The notes beneath the pieces are model-generated. The model was not told where the DNA came from and did no database searches. It saw nothing but the letters and a program-made list of their open reading frames with translations. Below, piece by piece: positions 33,556 through 43,101 of a stretch of 64,000 nucleotides of DNA (positions are counted from its first letter, which is position 1; every line of letters starts with the position of its first letter). This DNA comes from Xylona heveae TC161 (Eukaryota; Ascomycota; Xylonomycetes; Xylonales; Xylonaceae): assembly GCF_001619985.1 (NCBI RefSeq), contig NW_017264198.1, positions 868,001 through 932,000 on the forward strand. The letters are read 5' to 3'. Position numbers and translations under genes: made by a program.

Positions 33556-34538
33556 TGTGAAATGCTCAAAAAAAAAAGGGGGCCTCAAAAGAACGGATAC
33601 ATATGTGGAAGGTAGTGTATGAAGTAGGACTGGATGATAAAAAGACTCAATGGGTCATTCTCATCGTTGTATCATCCAACTGGCTTTTTCGGTTGCTCGT
33701 AGTCAATCGACCAAACGGGATCAAATACCATGGAATAATTTGTGGGGTAACATGTGCAACCGGTGACTATCCTTAACTGGAATATGGGGGCGGGGGGGTA
33801 GGGGTCATCAAAAATACCCGAAGCGGGGCGTGGGGGGGACCCTTGCCGAAAGTGGGGGTTGACAAGGAAGTGGAATTCAATTACGATACGTGCAATACCG
33901 GACATTTGCGGCACAGGAGTTTAATTGCTGGTGAGAAAGAGAGGGCTTCAGATTTCTTGAAACTAGCCCAATTCGAGTATCTATAATGTGGAAAGTACTG
34001 GAGTCACTACCTTTTTCCGATGAAGTCGACATTATACCAAATGGAAACATTCATCTCAGAGGAAAATTCTTAACGTACATGGAAGCGACCGACGTAGTTC
34101 CTTGAACGTCTTGACAAATACGTACTTTCCTTGGGCCCTGCTCTTACTGAGACTAACTGGATAATCGGTCAAGGTCATCTTTCCAGTCGTCATGCTGCTG
34201 TCTTGAGCTAATGTGTTGTGGATCCTCTTTCGGAATACTTTGAGCCGAGAAGCCGGGTCACTGCAAACGATACCGACCACTGGTAATTAAAGCGGAAGGC
34301 AGACACCGTTGCGAGAGGGTGGACAAATAGATCTCTGCTCGAGCCCACCATGCTGGAATTGACCACAAGTAATGTCTTGGCATTACTTATCGCTATGTAT
34401 TCAATTGGGATCAAGAGCAGGGCAGTATATTAGAGTCTAACTATGACTCAATAATAGTGAGTATCCAACGCGGTTTTGTCCAGTTGTCGAATGCAAATTT
34501 CTGGTGGGTTCTCTGTGCTATCCCGACCTATATCATTC
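33556..34538. other. intergenic, with G-rich stretch
   Basis: Promoter region of the aldolase gene and 3' flank of the Cys-rich gene. Contains a G-rich patch near 33786-33830 (runs of 6-8 G). A minus-strand open stretch (34280-34056; SDPASRLKVFRKRIHNTLAQ) looks mildly protein-like but I cannot join it to a gene. Confidence 0.35.
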
Positions 34539-35453
34539 TCATTCTGGCTCGGGTTCTTGAGGCCAAGCATTTGAACGGCCGTCGTTTTCATCGGTGTAGA
34601 ACGGCGGCGGCGGCGGCCGGCTCATTTCGTCCGCATCTCCATCGTGAGGACTTTGGGGAATCAGCAATTGAGATTTGTTAAAGACATGTCTCAATTCATA
34701 ATCATTCAAAGACTCGCCCAAGCTTGCTTTTGGTGGTAGTGGAAGGTCACACCAGAGACAGACACGCCGTCTTTCTCTCCCATTTCCAAGGGATTCATTG
34801 CACCCCATACCACAACATGTATTGAGCTTTTCGTCCAGATTGGTGCGTTGTTGTATCTTGCAAGCCAAGCAAAGCCAACCGTCCTTGGCGGAGCATGTGC
34901 ATATATCTCCAGAGTAATCGGAACCTTTCGAGCATGAAACCGGTAGATAAGTTCCATGTCGATCCTTTTGAGTCGAATTGAAATGACATTCCTTATGCGG
35001 TACACCTGACGCCCAGCAGTGTTGGCATAGATATCGCTTTCGATTACTGAATGTGTTTTCGTTTTTCCCAAACGAGGCGCGAACTACGCATGCCTCGCAT
35101 ACGGGCATGCTGCACATAACGCAGCCGCGAATATTCGGACCTTTGATATGCTGCGGCTCAGAGCACAAAAGCTGGGCTTTGGACTTGAGATTCTTCCAAT
35201 GTCTTGTTTGGTGTTGTCCAAGATGTAAACTCGGGTTTCCTGGAAAGGTTTCTGGAATTTTGTCCTCCCCTATGTAGCTCTCCTCTTCAGATGGACAAAG
35301 TGATGAGGGATTCGAGAAGGGAAATCCATGAAGAATGTCCCGATATACATGATTAACTCTGGATAGGTTCAATAGAGCGCCAAGAGGTAAAGCTGCGGCA
35401 ATACTTTCTGCCACAGGGTAAATTTGGAGAAGTTCTTGCAATGAATGCATCAT
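34539..35453 (-). CDS. Cys-rich protein, possible F-box-like N-terminus
   Basis: Single exon, 304 residues, starting MMHSLQELLQIYPVAESIAA. The first ~45 residues (ALPLGALLNLSRVNHVYRDI) resemble an F-box or F-box-like helix pair. The rest holds about 19 Cys, mostly as CxxC or CxC pairs: GCVMCSMPVCEACVV, RYLCQHCWASGVPHKECHF, GDICTCSAKDGWLCLACKIQ, NTCCGMGCNESLG and RRVCLWCDLPLP. This spacing suggests several structural zinc sites. The C-terminus is disordered with PPPPPFYTDENDG. If the F-box reading is right it would bind Skp1 in an SCF ubiquitin ligase (inference). Similar proteins appear in filamentous ascomycetes, but I know no function. Confidence 0.82.
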   Translation of the reverse strand: MMHSLQELLQIYPVAESIAAALPLGALLNLSRVNHVYRDILHGFPFSNPSSLCPSEEESYIGEDKIPETFPGNPSLHLGQHQTRHWKNLKSKAQLLCSEPQHIKGPNIRGCVMCSMPVCEACVVRASFGKNENTFSNRKRYLCQHCWASGVPHKECHFNSTQKDRHGTYLPVSCSKGSDYSGDICTCSAKDGWLCLACKIQQRTNLDEKLNTCCGMGCNESLGNGRERRRVCLWCDLPLPPKASLGESLNDYELRHVFNKSQLLIPQSPHDGDADEMSRPPPPPFYTDENDGRSNAWPQEPEPE

Positions 35454-36123
35454 AAAGAATCAAAGCAATATTTCAAACTTCAATCATCAAAAATCAGTAG
35501 AGAGACAATCAGATCGAAAGACTCTCAAACCGAAAGGAAGAAAGAGAAATTCACATATCGATAAGCTGAATCAGTCTCAAGTCCAAGCTTGGAGTCGAGA
35601 TAAGCGCGAAAGATATGCCGCGCTTTTTAAACATAGGAGTCTCCTCTTCATGACTTCAGCCGCGATGTTTGCATACAGAAAGAAGCAGAGAACATATGAA
35701 GGGGCATTTTCAGACTGAATATTGTCAGCCGCGTTACCAAATCGTCCAATTAATCTCCGTCGCGGTTTGCGCGCCGCCTTGTCGTTGATTTATCCATCTG
35801 TCGCCGGGTAACTTTGGTGAGGTCGGAGCACCAAATCAAAGCTCCGAAGAAACAAACCTTCGAGAAATCCAGCAACCTGAACATTTGAAGCTCTCAAGCT
35901 CGCAACCTGCCGCTATACCCTAGTTGAAATATCTTTGCATTCGTCAAATCTTGATATCCATTTGCTACTTAGTCAAGAACCTGGAACTATTTTCTTCCGC
36001 AACGCGATACTCCGGCAAGAACCCTCGATTCAATATCTGCGACGCAGCTTCTCCAGAGCTATCTTCCTTGCCCAAGGAAGCCCTCCTCCGCGCGTTTCTA
36101 GACGCGTTTGACTGTCACTCAAT
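35454..36123. other. divergent intergenic region
   Basis: Shared promoter region of the Cys-rich gene (minus) and LSM8 (plus). No specific element recognised. Confidence 0.4.
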
Positions 36124-36496
36124 ATGTCGCTTCAAAACTACGTTAATAGTACGTTGTCACCTCAGCCACTGCATTATTGACATCTTCTCTGTTCCGTTCG
36201 ACTGACGCTGCTGGCCTAATGCAGAGAAAATATGCGTCATTACTACAGATGGCCGCACATTAACAGGTCTGCTCCTGTCTTGTGACCAGCTCACAAACCT
36301 GGTTCTGAATGAGACCATTGAGCGCGTAATTCGACCTGCTGATGACGAAGAGCCGAGTTCCGAGGTCGAACATGGACTTTATCTTATTCGAGGCGAAAAC
36401 GTTGCCATATGCGGACTGGTGGACGAAGAGATTGACAACAGTATAAACTGGGAGCAAGTACGCGGAAATGTCATTGGAGGTGTGAAGCACATATAA
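36124..36496 (+). CDS. LSM8: U6 snRNA-associated Sm-like protein LSm8
   Basis: Subunit that defines the nuclear LSm2-8 ring bound to the 3' end of U6 snRNA. Two exons, 36124-36148 (25 nt) and 36225-36496, giving 98 residues: MSLQNYVNKKICVITTDGRT, LTGLLLSCDQLTNLVLNETI, ERVIRPADDEEPSSEVEHGL, then Sm2 motif YLIRGENVAICGLVDEE. The 76-nt intron has a CTGAC-type branch site (GACTGACGC) shortly before GCAG. Length and both Sm motifs agree with the family. Confidence 0.96.
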
Positions 36497-39400
36497 CGAC
36501 GGCACAATCCTTGATCGAGGTTGCGCGTGACGACAAAGACTATAGTTTTGGCCGGAGCCAGCTACCATTACTGGCACACACAAAAATGACGGGTGATACT
36601 GAGAACGATGGAAAAACCATAAATGGAACAGACAGAGCGGCACTTTATGTCAGCTCCGACGACATCAAGAGTTCTTCTCGCTGTCGAACAGCATACACGA
36701 AAGATGACTCGATCGGAAAGGTGACTGGTGTTTGAGGCACCAACGGAGCGGAAACGGCCACTATCCCATAAATGATATCATTTATACTGAGCGCACACAG
36801 CGTGTCGGTATTTCCATTACACTGGCACCCGCTCCTTACTACTTTTTGGCATATGGCTTGCTGGTCACCCAAGAATCCATGCTACCTTGTACCACTCTAT
36901 GTGCGATTTTCTTAGGGGCTTCTTCCACATTGGGCCTTCATCTTCTTTGTTTTTGTTTACCTTACACGCATCTCCACCCAGCGATTTATTTTACTCGCTC
37001 TGGAACAGCAAAATCAAGGACAGCATTCCTCATGACTATATCATACTAGAACCAGCAATATTGGGGGCGTTATCGGGCATGTCAAACTTTTTCATTCAAA
37101 TAATGTCATTATTGTCTTCTAGATATCCTAGCATTAAAATTTCTTAACTATTTAGCTATACTTTAATTGGTCATTTGCCTCATGACAGAAATGTCATATA
37201 TATGAACCAAAATTTAGCCCTCTGATGCGCAAATGGCTGATCATGTAAGACTCCATAGAAAGGCTTCGACAAAGAGCGTCTGCGTTCAATTCAGTATTTA
37301 TGATATATTGAGGGAGTAAAGGCCAACATAAGTAAAAAAAAAAAAATAAAAATAAAACAAATAAACATTATAAAGAAAAAAAAATATGTTGGGACAAAAA
37401 CGTACAACAGCGGGGATTCGCTGGTCGTCACCGACCCAACTACTAGTCCGCCGATCTGAGGCTTATGTATGGCAGAGCGGACGGGATGCCCAGTTCTCCT
37501 CAGTCTATGGTCGTACGTACTTGCAAAGAAGATTTCCTAGTTTATATACTTCAATCTTTCAGGCTCAGCGAGTGCGAAACATCCCTTTAAATCAGCGGAC
37601 TCGAGCAAGCATGTGGCATCTCTACCATGATTGACATGTGTCAGGGCCATTGTATTTGTCTCAATTACTGAAGGTGTAGGAATTTCATGTCTCAATTTTC
37701 GTAGATTTAGAGTCACATGCTCTCTGTTTTTTATCTCTCAAATTATAATTTTTTTTTTTCTTTTTCAATCGCGATTACATTCAATTTTCTTCCGAATAAA
37801 CTTTCACTGTCCATGGTTATGCTGACTGCGTACGTAGTAGAAGACATCAAACTCGAACAGCACAGAACATGGTAGCGAAGAATTAGGCGACGTATGAGCA
37901 ATAATCTCCGAGTACAGCTCGACAGTACCTCCCTATCTTACGTATCAGGGTGTAGTAACCTTCCTGCCTTACTCGGAGAGTTGTAGCACTAAAAGTTAGC
38001 AAGCCCTAATTTAGAGAGATTAGCCACACTTTTACGGAGCCACCCCTCGCACCCTGGCACATGGTTTGGGATTTAGCGATGGTCTGTCTGTCATCGTTAA
38101 CGCGTACAGGGATAGTATAGTTAAGTCCGTGGGTGCAGTACACTGAGGATAGAGGAAAGTTGTGGGTATGGATATGCTCCTTACAGTTAAGGACAACCAG
38201 TGTTGTCTAAAGTATGTCCGAGAAAAAGAATTCTTTCGTTGTCACCCCCACTCACATCACTAAATTGTGTAATGCCGCAAGACGTGTGGCTTCCACAATT
38301 CCGCCTGCACGCGGCGAGGGGGATGGGGAAAGGAAAATGAGACAATTTCCACGCTCTCATGCCTGATCCCAGAGAACGGGGCAAAGTCATTGGGAATAGG
38401 AACATCAACCTATCGAACCAGGCAAAAAAAAAAAATAAAAAATAAAAAGTTGAAAGCCTTTTCCGTAGACGAAAAACAGAACCCGGTCTGCGCACCTAAT
38501 GGGCTGTAGAAAGCGGAGAAAATATGATAACTCTGATAAGAAACATACCACCGTTAGTCGACAAGGCGTTGACTTGGAAACAGTAACATTCAAGCATCCA
38601 ATTCCCCGAACAACACAATCCAATCCAATAGTTGACCATATTATTGATCTGATTTGTTGACCCGAATGTGGCAGGACAGCGTAAGGGGCCTCGCGGTGCG
38701 GATCCCCTCCTGGAGCGATACCTCAGTAGTTTGAGATGAAACCCTGGTAAGAATCGTGCGACTTTGGCCCTAAAGGCGTCTAAGGGAGCGACTACCGCGG
38801 CCGCTCAAGGTACCGGCGGACGGGTGCGACCAGGATCCAGGTTTAGGTGGAGCAAATGAGACGATGAGATCGAGATCATGACGATGTTGCCCATTCGGAC
38901 AAGTACCTTTGATAATTGCTGATTCTTGCTTTGCTTTTTTTTATTCTTTGCAACTTTTTCATTTGAACTTTGTTTTTGAGCTTTGACGACGCATGATTTC
39001 TGGAACCATGGCGGGGTAAATTGCGCATGTGTTCAAACGGAATTGCCGACAATGCCGGAGGGCTGTACTTGGCCTTTCATCACGTAAAAGTGGGTTGTGA
39101 CTGTGTATAATCACGTTCACTGGGGGCGGTTGGCGGGAAGTGCGCCTTGACCCTCCCTCTCTCCTTGGCGCGTTCCGGAAGGGAGATGAGAGGGGTGAAA
39201 TGACGGTCAATCATCTCAGGGCTTTTGAGCCGTTTGATCGATCCCCTTGGAAAGAGTCCCCTATCAATGTGGATGGTTTTCTCTCACACAACAAATCAAT
39301 TCGGCATGCCCACCTCCTTTCTGTATACTTTCTTTGTGTGAACACAAGAGGTGACAGACACTGTGTGACCGTTCTGTACCATCTAGCACTTTTTGGGCAT

Positions 39401-39550
39401 TTCCCCACGCATGTCTTTGGTGCAATCCCCATTCGTCGCCGCAAAATGATGACGATCCAGGTTGTTCTGGTGCATACGTAGAATAGTGCCTCTGTATATT
39501 GGTGAAGAGCAGAGCGCACCCAATGGATAATTCCCAGCCACAATTATCGA
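36497..39550. other. 3-kb gene-poor region
   Basis: No gene recognised. Contents: an 18-bp perfect palindrome at 36768-36785 (ATAAATGATATCATTTAT), an A-rich low-complexity stretch at 37331-37386, a T-rich stretch near 37749-37766, and a leader-like, pyrimidine-rich segment at about 38920-38985 followed by ATG codons and a GTAAAT donor-like site at 39016. Short frames on both strands show no family. Part of it may be the long leader or promoter of the gene at 40422. Confidence 0.35.
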
Positions 39551-39796
39551 TCAGTCAAGGAAAGCAGCTTGAGTTTGCCATTGTATAATATCCCTTCTGT
39601 GGCGTATCTCCTTCCGTACGGCATCGATAGATGCTGCATTCGAGAATATCGAATTCATAGCCAGATCCGGTTTGGCAACGACGCCATCATTGCTGTGCGC
39701 TGCCGCTAAGGGGGTCGCAGTTGCGCCGGGCGGCCTTTTTGGACCCTGGAATTGACTATTGTACCGTGTAATATCGCTCTTCTCTCTATCGTCCAC
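39551..39796 (-). CDS. candidate small gene or terminal exon, unknown
   Basis: Minus-strand open frame of about 80 codons (open 5' to about 39870) ending in a normal stop. The C-terminal part looks protein-like: AMNSIFSNAASIDAVRKEIR, then HRRDIIQWQTQAAFLD, predicted helical. It lacks an upstream in-frame ATG except the internal MNSIFSNAA, so it would need a 5' exon or is chance. No family recognised. Confidence 0.25.
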   Translation of the reverse strand: MDDREKSDITRYNSQFQGPKRPPGATATPLAAAHSNDGVVAKPDLAMNSIFSNAASIDAVRKEIRHRRDIIQWQTQAAFLD

Positions 39797-40421
39797 TTTC
39801 GATTCCTTACTTGCCCGTCTGGTTCTCCGGTCACAACCTATCTGGGTCGCGGCTGTGGGCTATTTCCCCCACATCGTCACAAGATATCCTCTTTCTCCAA
39901 CCTCACTGCTGTTGCTGTTGTCGCTTGGATATTCTCTCTCGCAGTCTCCACCGCCCTCCTTATTGACGCTTTCATCGCTCGTAACGACATCACCAAATCG
40001 GCCCGAACGTTTCCGGGGGTTGTTCCACATCGGTCTCATCAAGGGGGAGGTAATAGCGAACAACAACAACAATAACCAGCACCACCGCAATCACCATCGT
40101 CAACGACACGGCTTTGATCTCCAGCTCTTCGATTAGAAGCCTCCGCGAGTTAGAGGCTCGTCGCATCATCACCACTACCCCAATCGCTCCCCTAAACTCC
40201 TTACCGCATGGAAACGCCATTGACGCTGCACATCACCCGACGGTGACCTGAGACGAAAGAGCACCTGTCACAGCTGGATTTGAGCAATTTGCTACAGATT
40301 CTCGTTTGGAGTGCCCATCGTTATCTTCTAAGGCTATTAAGAAGCCTTATCACCTACAATTTCTATCGTGGATTTACAACGAACACGTTAGACCTATCAC
40401 AGCCACAACACCTGGCCCGAC
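39797..40421. other. upstream region of 496-aa protein gene
   Basis: C/T- and A/C-rich, leader-like on the plus strand, with CAA and CAC repeats near 40060-40090. It has several short upstream ATGs. The antisense strand codes for Val-rich hydrophobic stretches here, a by-product of those repeats. Confidence 0.35.
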
Positions 40422-41912
40422 ATGTCTCTTGGCAAGGGCATTCAGTCCGCCATCTTCTACTACATTTCGTGCGCACCCTGTACAAAATGCGGCCACCGTC
40501 GCAAAAGAAAGCAAGAAGCCAATCGTGTGCGCGAGGAGCGACGCATCATGGAAATGGAGGAGCCGGAGCTCTTCCGACAACCATCCCCCTTTTCGACTAA
40601 TCCGCACTGGCAGGAGGATATGACTCTTGGGCCCGGTCCGCCGCCGCAACGTCGCCCCAAGGGAGCCTCTCGGAATGGCAGCCAGCGGGCACTTACTGCA
40701 GGAGACAGCATGGCGAGCAGTGCAGGACTGAGTTCACGCCCCGGCGACAGCTTGCAAGATATACAATTGGGCGTGGAACAGCGCCTCAGCGGGGAGAATT
40801 GGAATCGGAGACGATACCAGCGAGAAGACGAAGACCTATGGGGGTCGGACGTCAATAAAACGATCGATGAAGATGCTGTAAGCGCAACGCAAACGGCATC
40901 ATCGGTCGGCCTCTCCACCCTCAGCCGGTCAGGAACTAGCTCTCCTGTGCATGCCTACACCGCACGAAACCCGCCTCTCAATGATTATCATCCTCCTGTC
41001 GTCAGTTCACCGCCGACGAATAGAAATGAGATGAAATGGATGCTCCAGCCCCCGCCGAATGCGCGAATTATGAATGGCAAGGAACGCGCGACAACCCGTA
41101 GTCGCAGTGGCAGCGGCGCTAGTAGTCAGCGAGTCCGAGACACCAGTCTCAGCCGACAGGTCGGGGAAAAGATTCTTGAAGAAAAGGTGCGACGTGGGGA
41201 GAAGCCGGAGTCGCTCGCCCTTGCAGCGTCAAGGGAAACACTGCACACGACCGACAGTCGGTCGTTAGCCGGGTCAGAACGATCGAGTCTACGCCAATCA
41301 TCGCGCAGGAAACCTAAACCGCCGCAGATTTCAATTGACGGAGACGTGCATTCGCCTTTGCCCATTCCACTGCGTATCCAAGTACCCTCTGTGGACGAGC
41401 AGCAAGACCGCTTAACTCCCTCGACAGCGGCGGCGAGTCCAGCAGCGTCAATGCTCTCATCGATCCTCCCGACCACCAGTCCTGGCAGTATTCGGCGAGT
41501 CGGCACTCCGAGAAACGATGACAGTGACAGTCCCATTAAGAACACCAAGCTCTCAAATGAGCACGAAGTGCCATTGCCACCTCCTCCTCCACGCGCCGTG
41601 ATCAATGACGGCTATGGCCCACGCTCCATGTCACCCCAGACGAAAACACCGCCACGCTTGAACCCTTCGCCTCTCCCCCGACAAGATTCGCGGAACAGCA
41701 ATAGTTCGTTGAATGCCCTGCAGGAGCTCGTGGCGCCTAGCTCAACGCTGAATCGGCGCTCCGCCTCCCCACTCCCAGAGTCATTAATCCGACTGCCTCC
41801 TGCAACTGACCGGGAAGAGGTTGATCTTCTGGAAAGATGGCTCGATACGCGGCTACCCAAGGATGAGCGCGGGCGGACAACTGTCATGGCCCGGTGGAGT
41901 CTGGATGTTTAA
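40422..41912 (+). CDS. uncharacterised disordered protein with N-terminal Cys/basic motif
   Basis: Single exon, 496 residues. The N-terminus MSLGKGIQSAIFYYISCAPC then TKCGHRRKRKQEANRVREER combines a short hydrophobic stretch, three Cys spaced C-x2-C-x2-C, and a polybasic segment, a plausible palmitoylation-type membrane anchor (inference). After that comes MEMEEPELFRQPSPFSTNPH, and most of the remainder is disordered, rich in Ser, Pro and Arg with many SP/TP sites. Some short ordered blocks recur: QVGEKILEEKVRRGEKPESL near 270 and REEVDLLERWLDTRLPKDER near the C-terminus, both predicted helices. No catalytic domain. A scaffold or signalling adaptor role would fit but is not shown. Confidence 0.82.
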   Translation: MSLGKGIQSAIFYYISCAPCTKCGHRRKRKQEANRVREERRIMEMEEPELFRQPSPFSTNPHWQEDMTLGPGPPPQRRPKGASRNGSQRALTAGDSMASSAGLSSRPGDSLQDIQLGVEQRLSGENWNRRRYQREDEDLWGSDVNKTIDEDAVSATQTASSVGLSTLSRSGTSSPVHAYTARNPPLNDYHPPVVSSPPTNRNEMKWMLQPPPNARIMNGKERATTRSRSGSGASSQRVRDTSLSRQVGEKILEEKVRRGEKPESLALAASRETLHTTDSRSLAGSERSSLRQSSRRKPKPPQISIDGDVHSPLPIPLRIQVPSVDEQQDRLTPSTAAASPAASMLSSILPTTSPGSIRRVGTPRNDDSDSPIKNTKLSNEHEVPLPPPPPRAVINDGYGPRSMSPQTKTPPRLNPSPLPRQDSRNSNSSLNALQELVAPSSTLNRRSASPLPESLIRLPPATDREEVDLLERWLDTRLPKDERGRTTVMARWSLDV

Positions 41913-42108
41913 ACTTGGATACTTGTGTCTGTGTGTCATGATGACCGTACCCGTCTTGAGGCCTGATCGATACCAGGCCATGCAATAGTCACGTCGAGTT
42001 TCATTCTCATATTCTCACATTCTCTTGACATTCTCACTTATAAAATTCTCATTCACGCCAACAATAGTTTACATGTCTTTGTCAACCAACAACATCATCA
42101 CATCATCA

Positions 42109-42112
<4 letters not shown>

Positions 42113-42144
<32 letters not shown>
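42113..42144. repeat. (CT)16 microsatellite
   Basis: Thirty-two bases of CT about 200 bp after the stop codon of the 496-aa protein gene, probably in its 3' untranslated region. Confidence 0.95.
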
Positions 42145-42147
<3 letters not shown>

Positions 42148-42600
42148 CACTGTTCGCATTTCGCCGAGCAACGGCGCTTCTACGTGGCTTGGCGTTTGAG
42201 TACTTCTTTTCTACTAGTATAAGGAGTTGGCATGATGGGGCTCATACATTTCTTTTCTTTTTCCCTTTATTTTTCCCCGCTTTCCTTTTCCTTCTTCTTC
42301 TTTTTCCTTTTCATCTTTCTTTTTGTCATGCGGACTATGCATATACATGTCTGTCTTGCGCATCCCCTTTCCTCTTTTCTGCTCACCTCACCTCCCCATC
42401 CGCAGCCATCATTTGGTATACTGTATACGCTATACCATTTATGCCCGGGTCTGCATTCATTTGGCATATCGTATCATACCGTTATACAAGATAGTAGCCA
42501 TGCCCTTAGCTTTCACTTGGTGTACTATACAACGCGAGAGTATGATGGGAAGGAAGAAGAAGTGTGGCGTATACGAGGGATGGGATGAAGCCCAGTATCC

Positions 42601-42635
42601 TACTTACTTACCTACTTACTTACCTACCTACCTAG
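42601..42635. repeat. TACT/TACC tetranucleotide repeat
   Basis: About nine imperfect units alternating TACT and TACC. Confidence 0.9.
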
Positions 42636-42703
42636 TGTTTGACTTTGTCCTCGTGTATATAGCATCTTTTTTTTTTCCTTAAAAACTTTCTTTCTATTTG
42701 ATA

Positions 42704-42722
42704 GCATCGCATCGCATCGCAT
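42704..42722. repeat. GCATC pentanucleotide repeat
   Basis: Nearly four tandem copies of GCATC. Confidence 0.9.
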
Positions 42723-43101
42723 AGTGGCAATGCAAGGTCTGCAATGTATATAGATGGACTCGGGACTCGGGATTCTGGAACTGGGACCCAGGGTTCGGGA
42801 TTGAGAGAGGGCAGCATAGGATAGGATACAACAGGCATAGAAAACTATTTGATGGTTCATCTTCTCAATTTTTTTCTTTCTACAATAAACTTTCTATTTT
42901 CGTTAAATACGTCATGATTGTGATGTTTCCGTGTATAGTAAAACCCCCTGTCCTTCCGGGCGGAATACAGTGGATGTATATAAAACGGGCGTATACGCTC
43001 GCCAGACTATACAAGGCAAGCTCGCCGCAGAAAAATAAAAACTTCTATCTAAACCGTCAAGTCGTTACAATTTACATCGAGATGCAACTACAACGGACAA
43101 A

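Larger units (their letters stand above)
41913..43101. other. intergenic between convergent genes, repeat-rich
   Basis: 3' flanks of the 496-aa protein gene and the nucleoside hydrolase gene, with three simple repeats (listed separately) and T-rich stretches at 42246-42320. Confidence 0.45.

Noticed and set aside
39990-40220. Minus-strand hydrophobic small protein with Val-rich span
   Set aside because: The Val run comes from the antisense of CAA/CAC repeats in the leader of the plus-strand gene.
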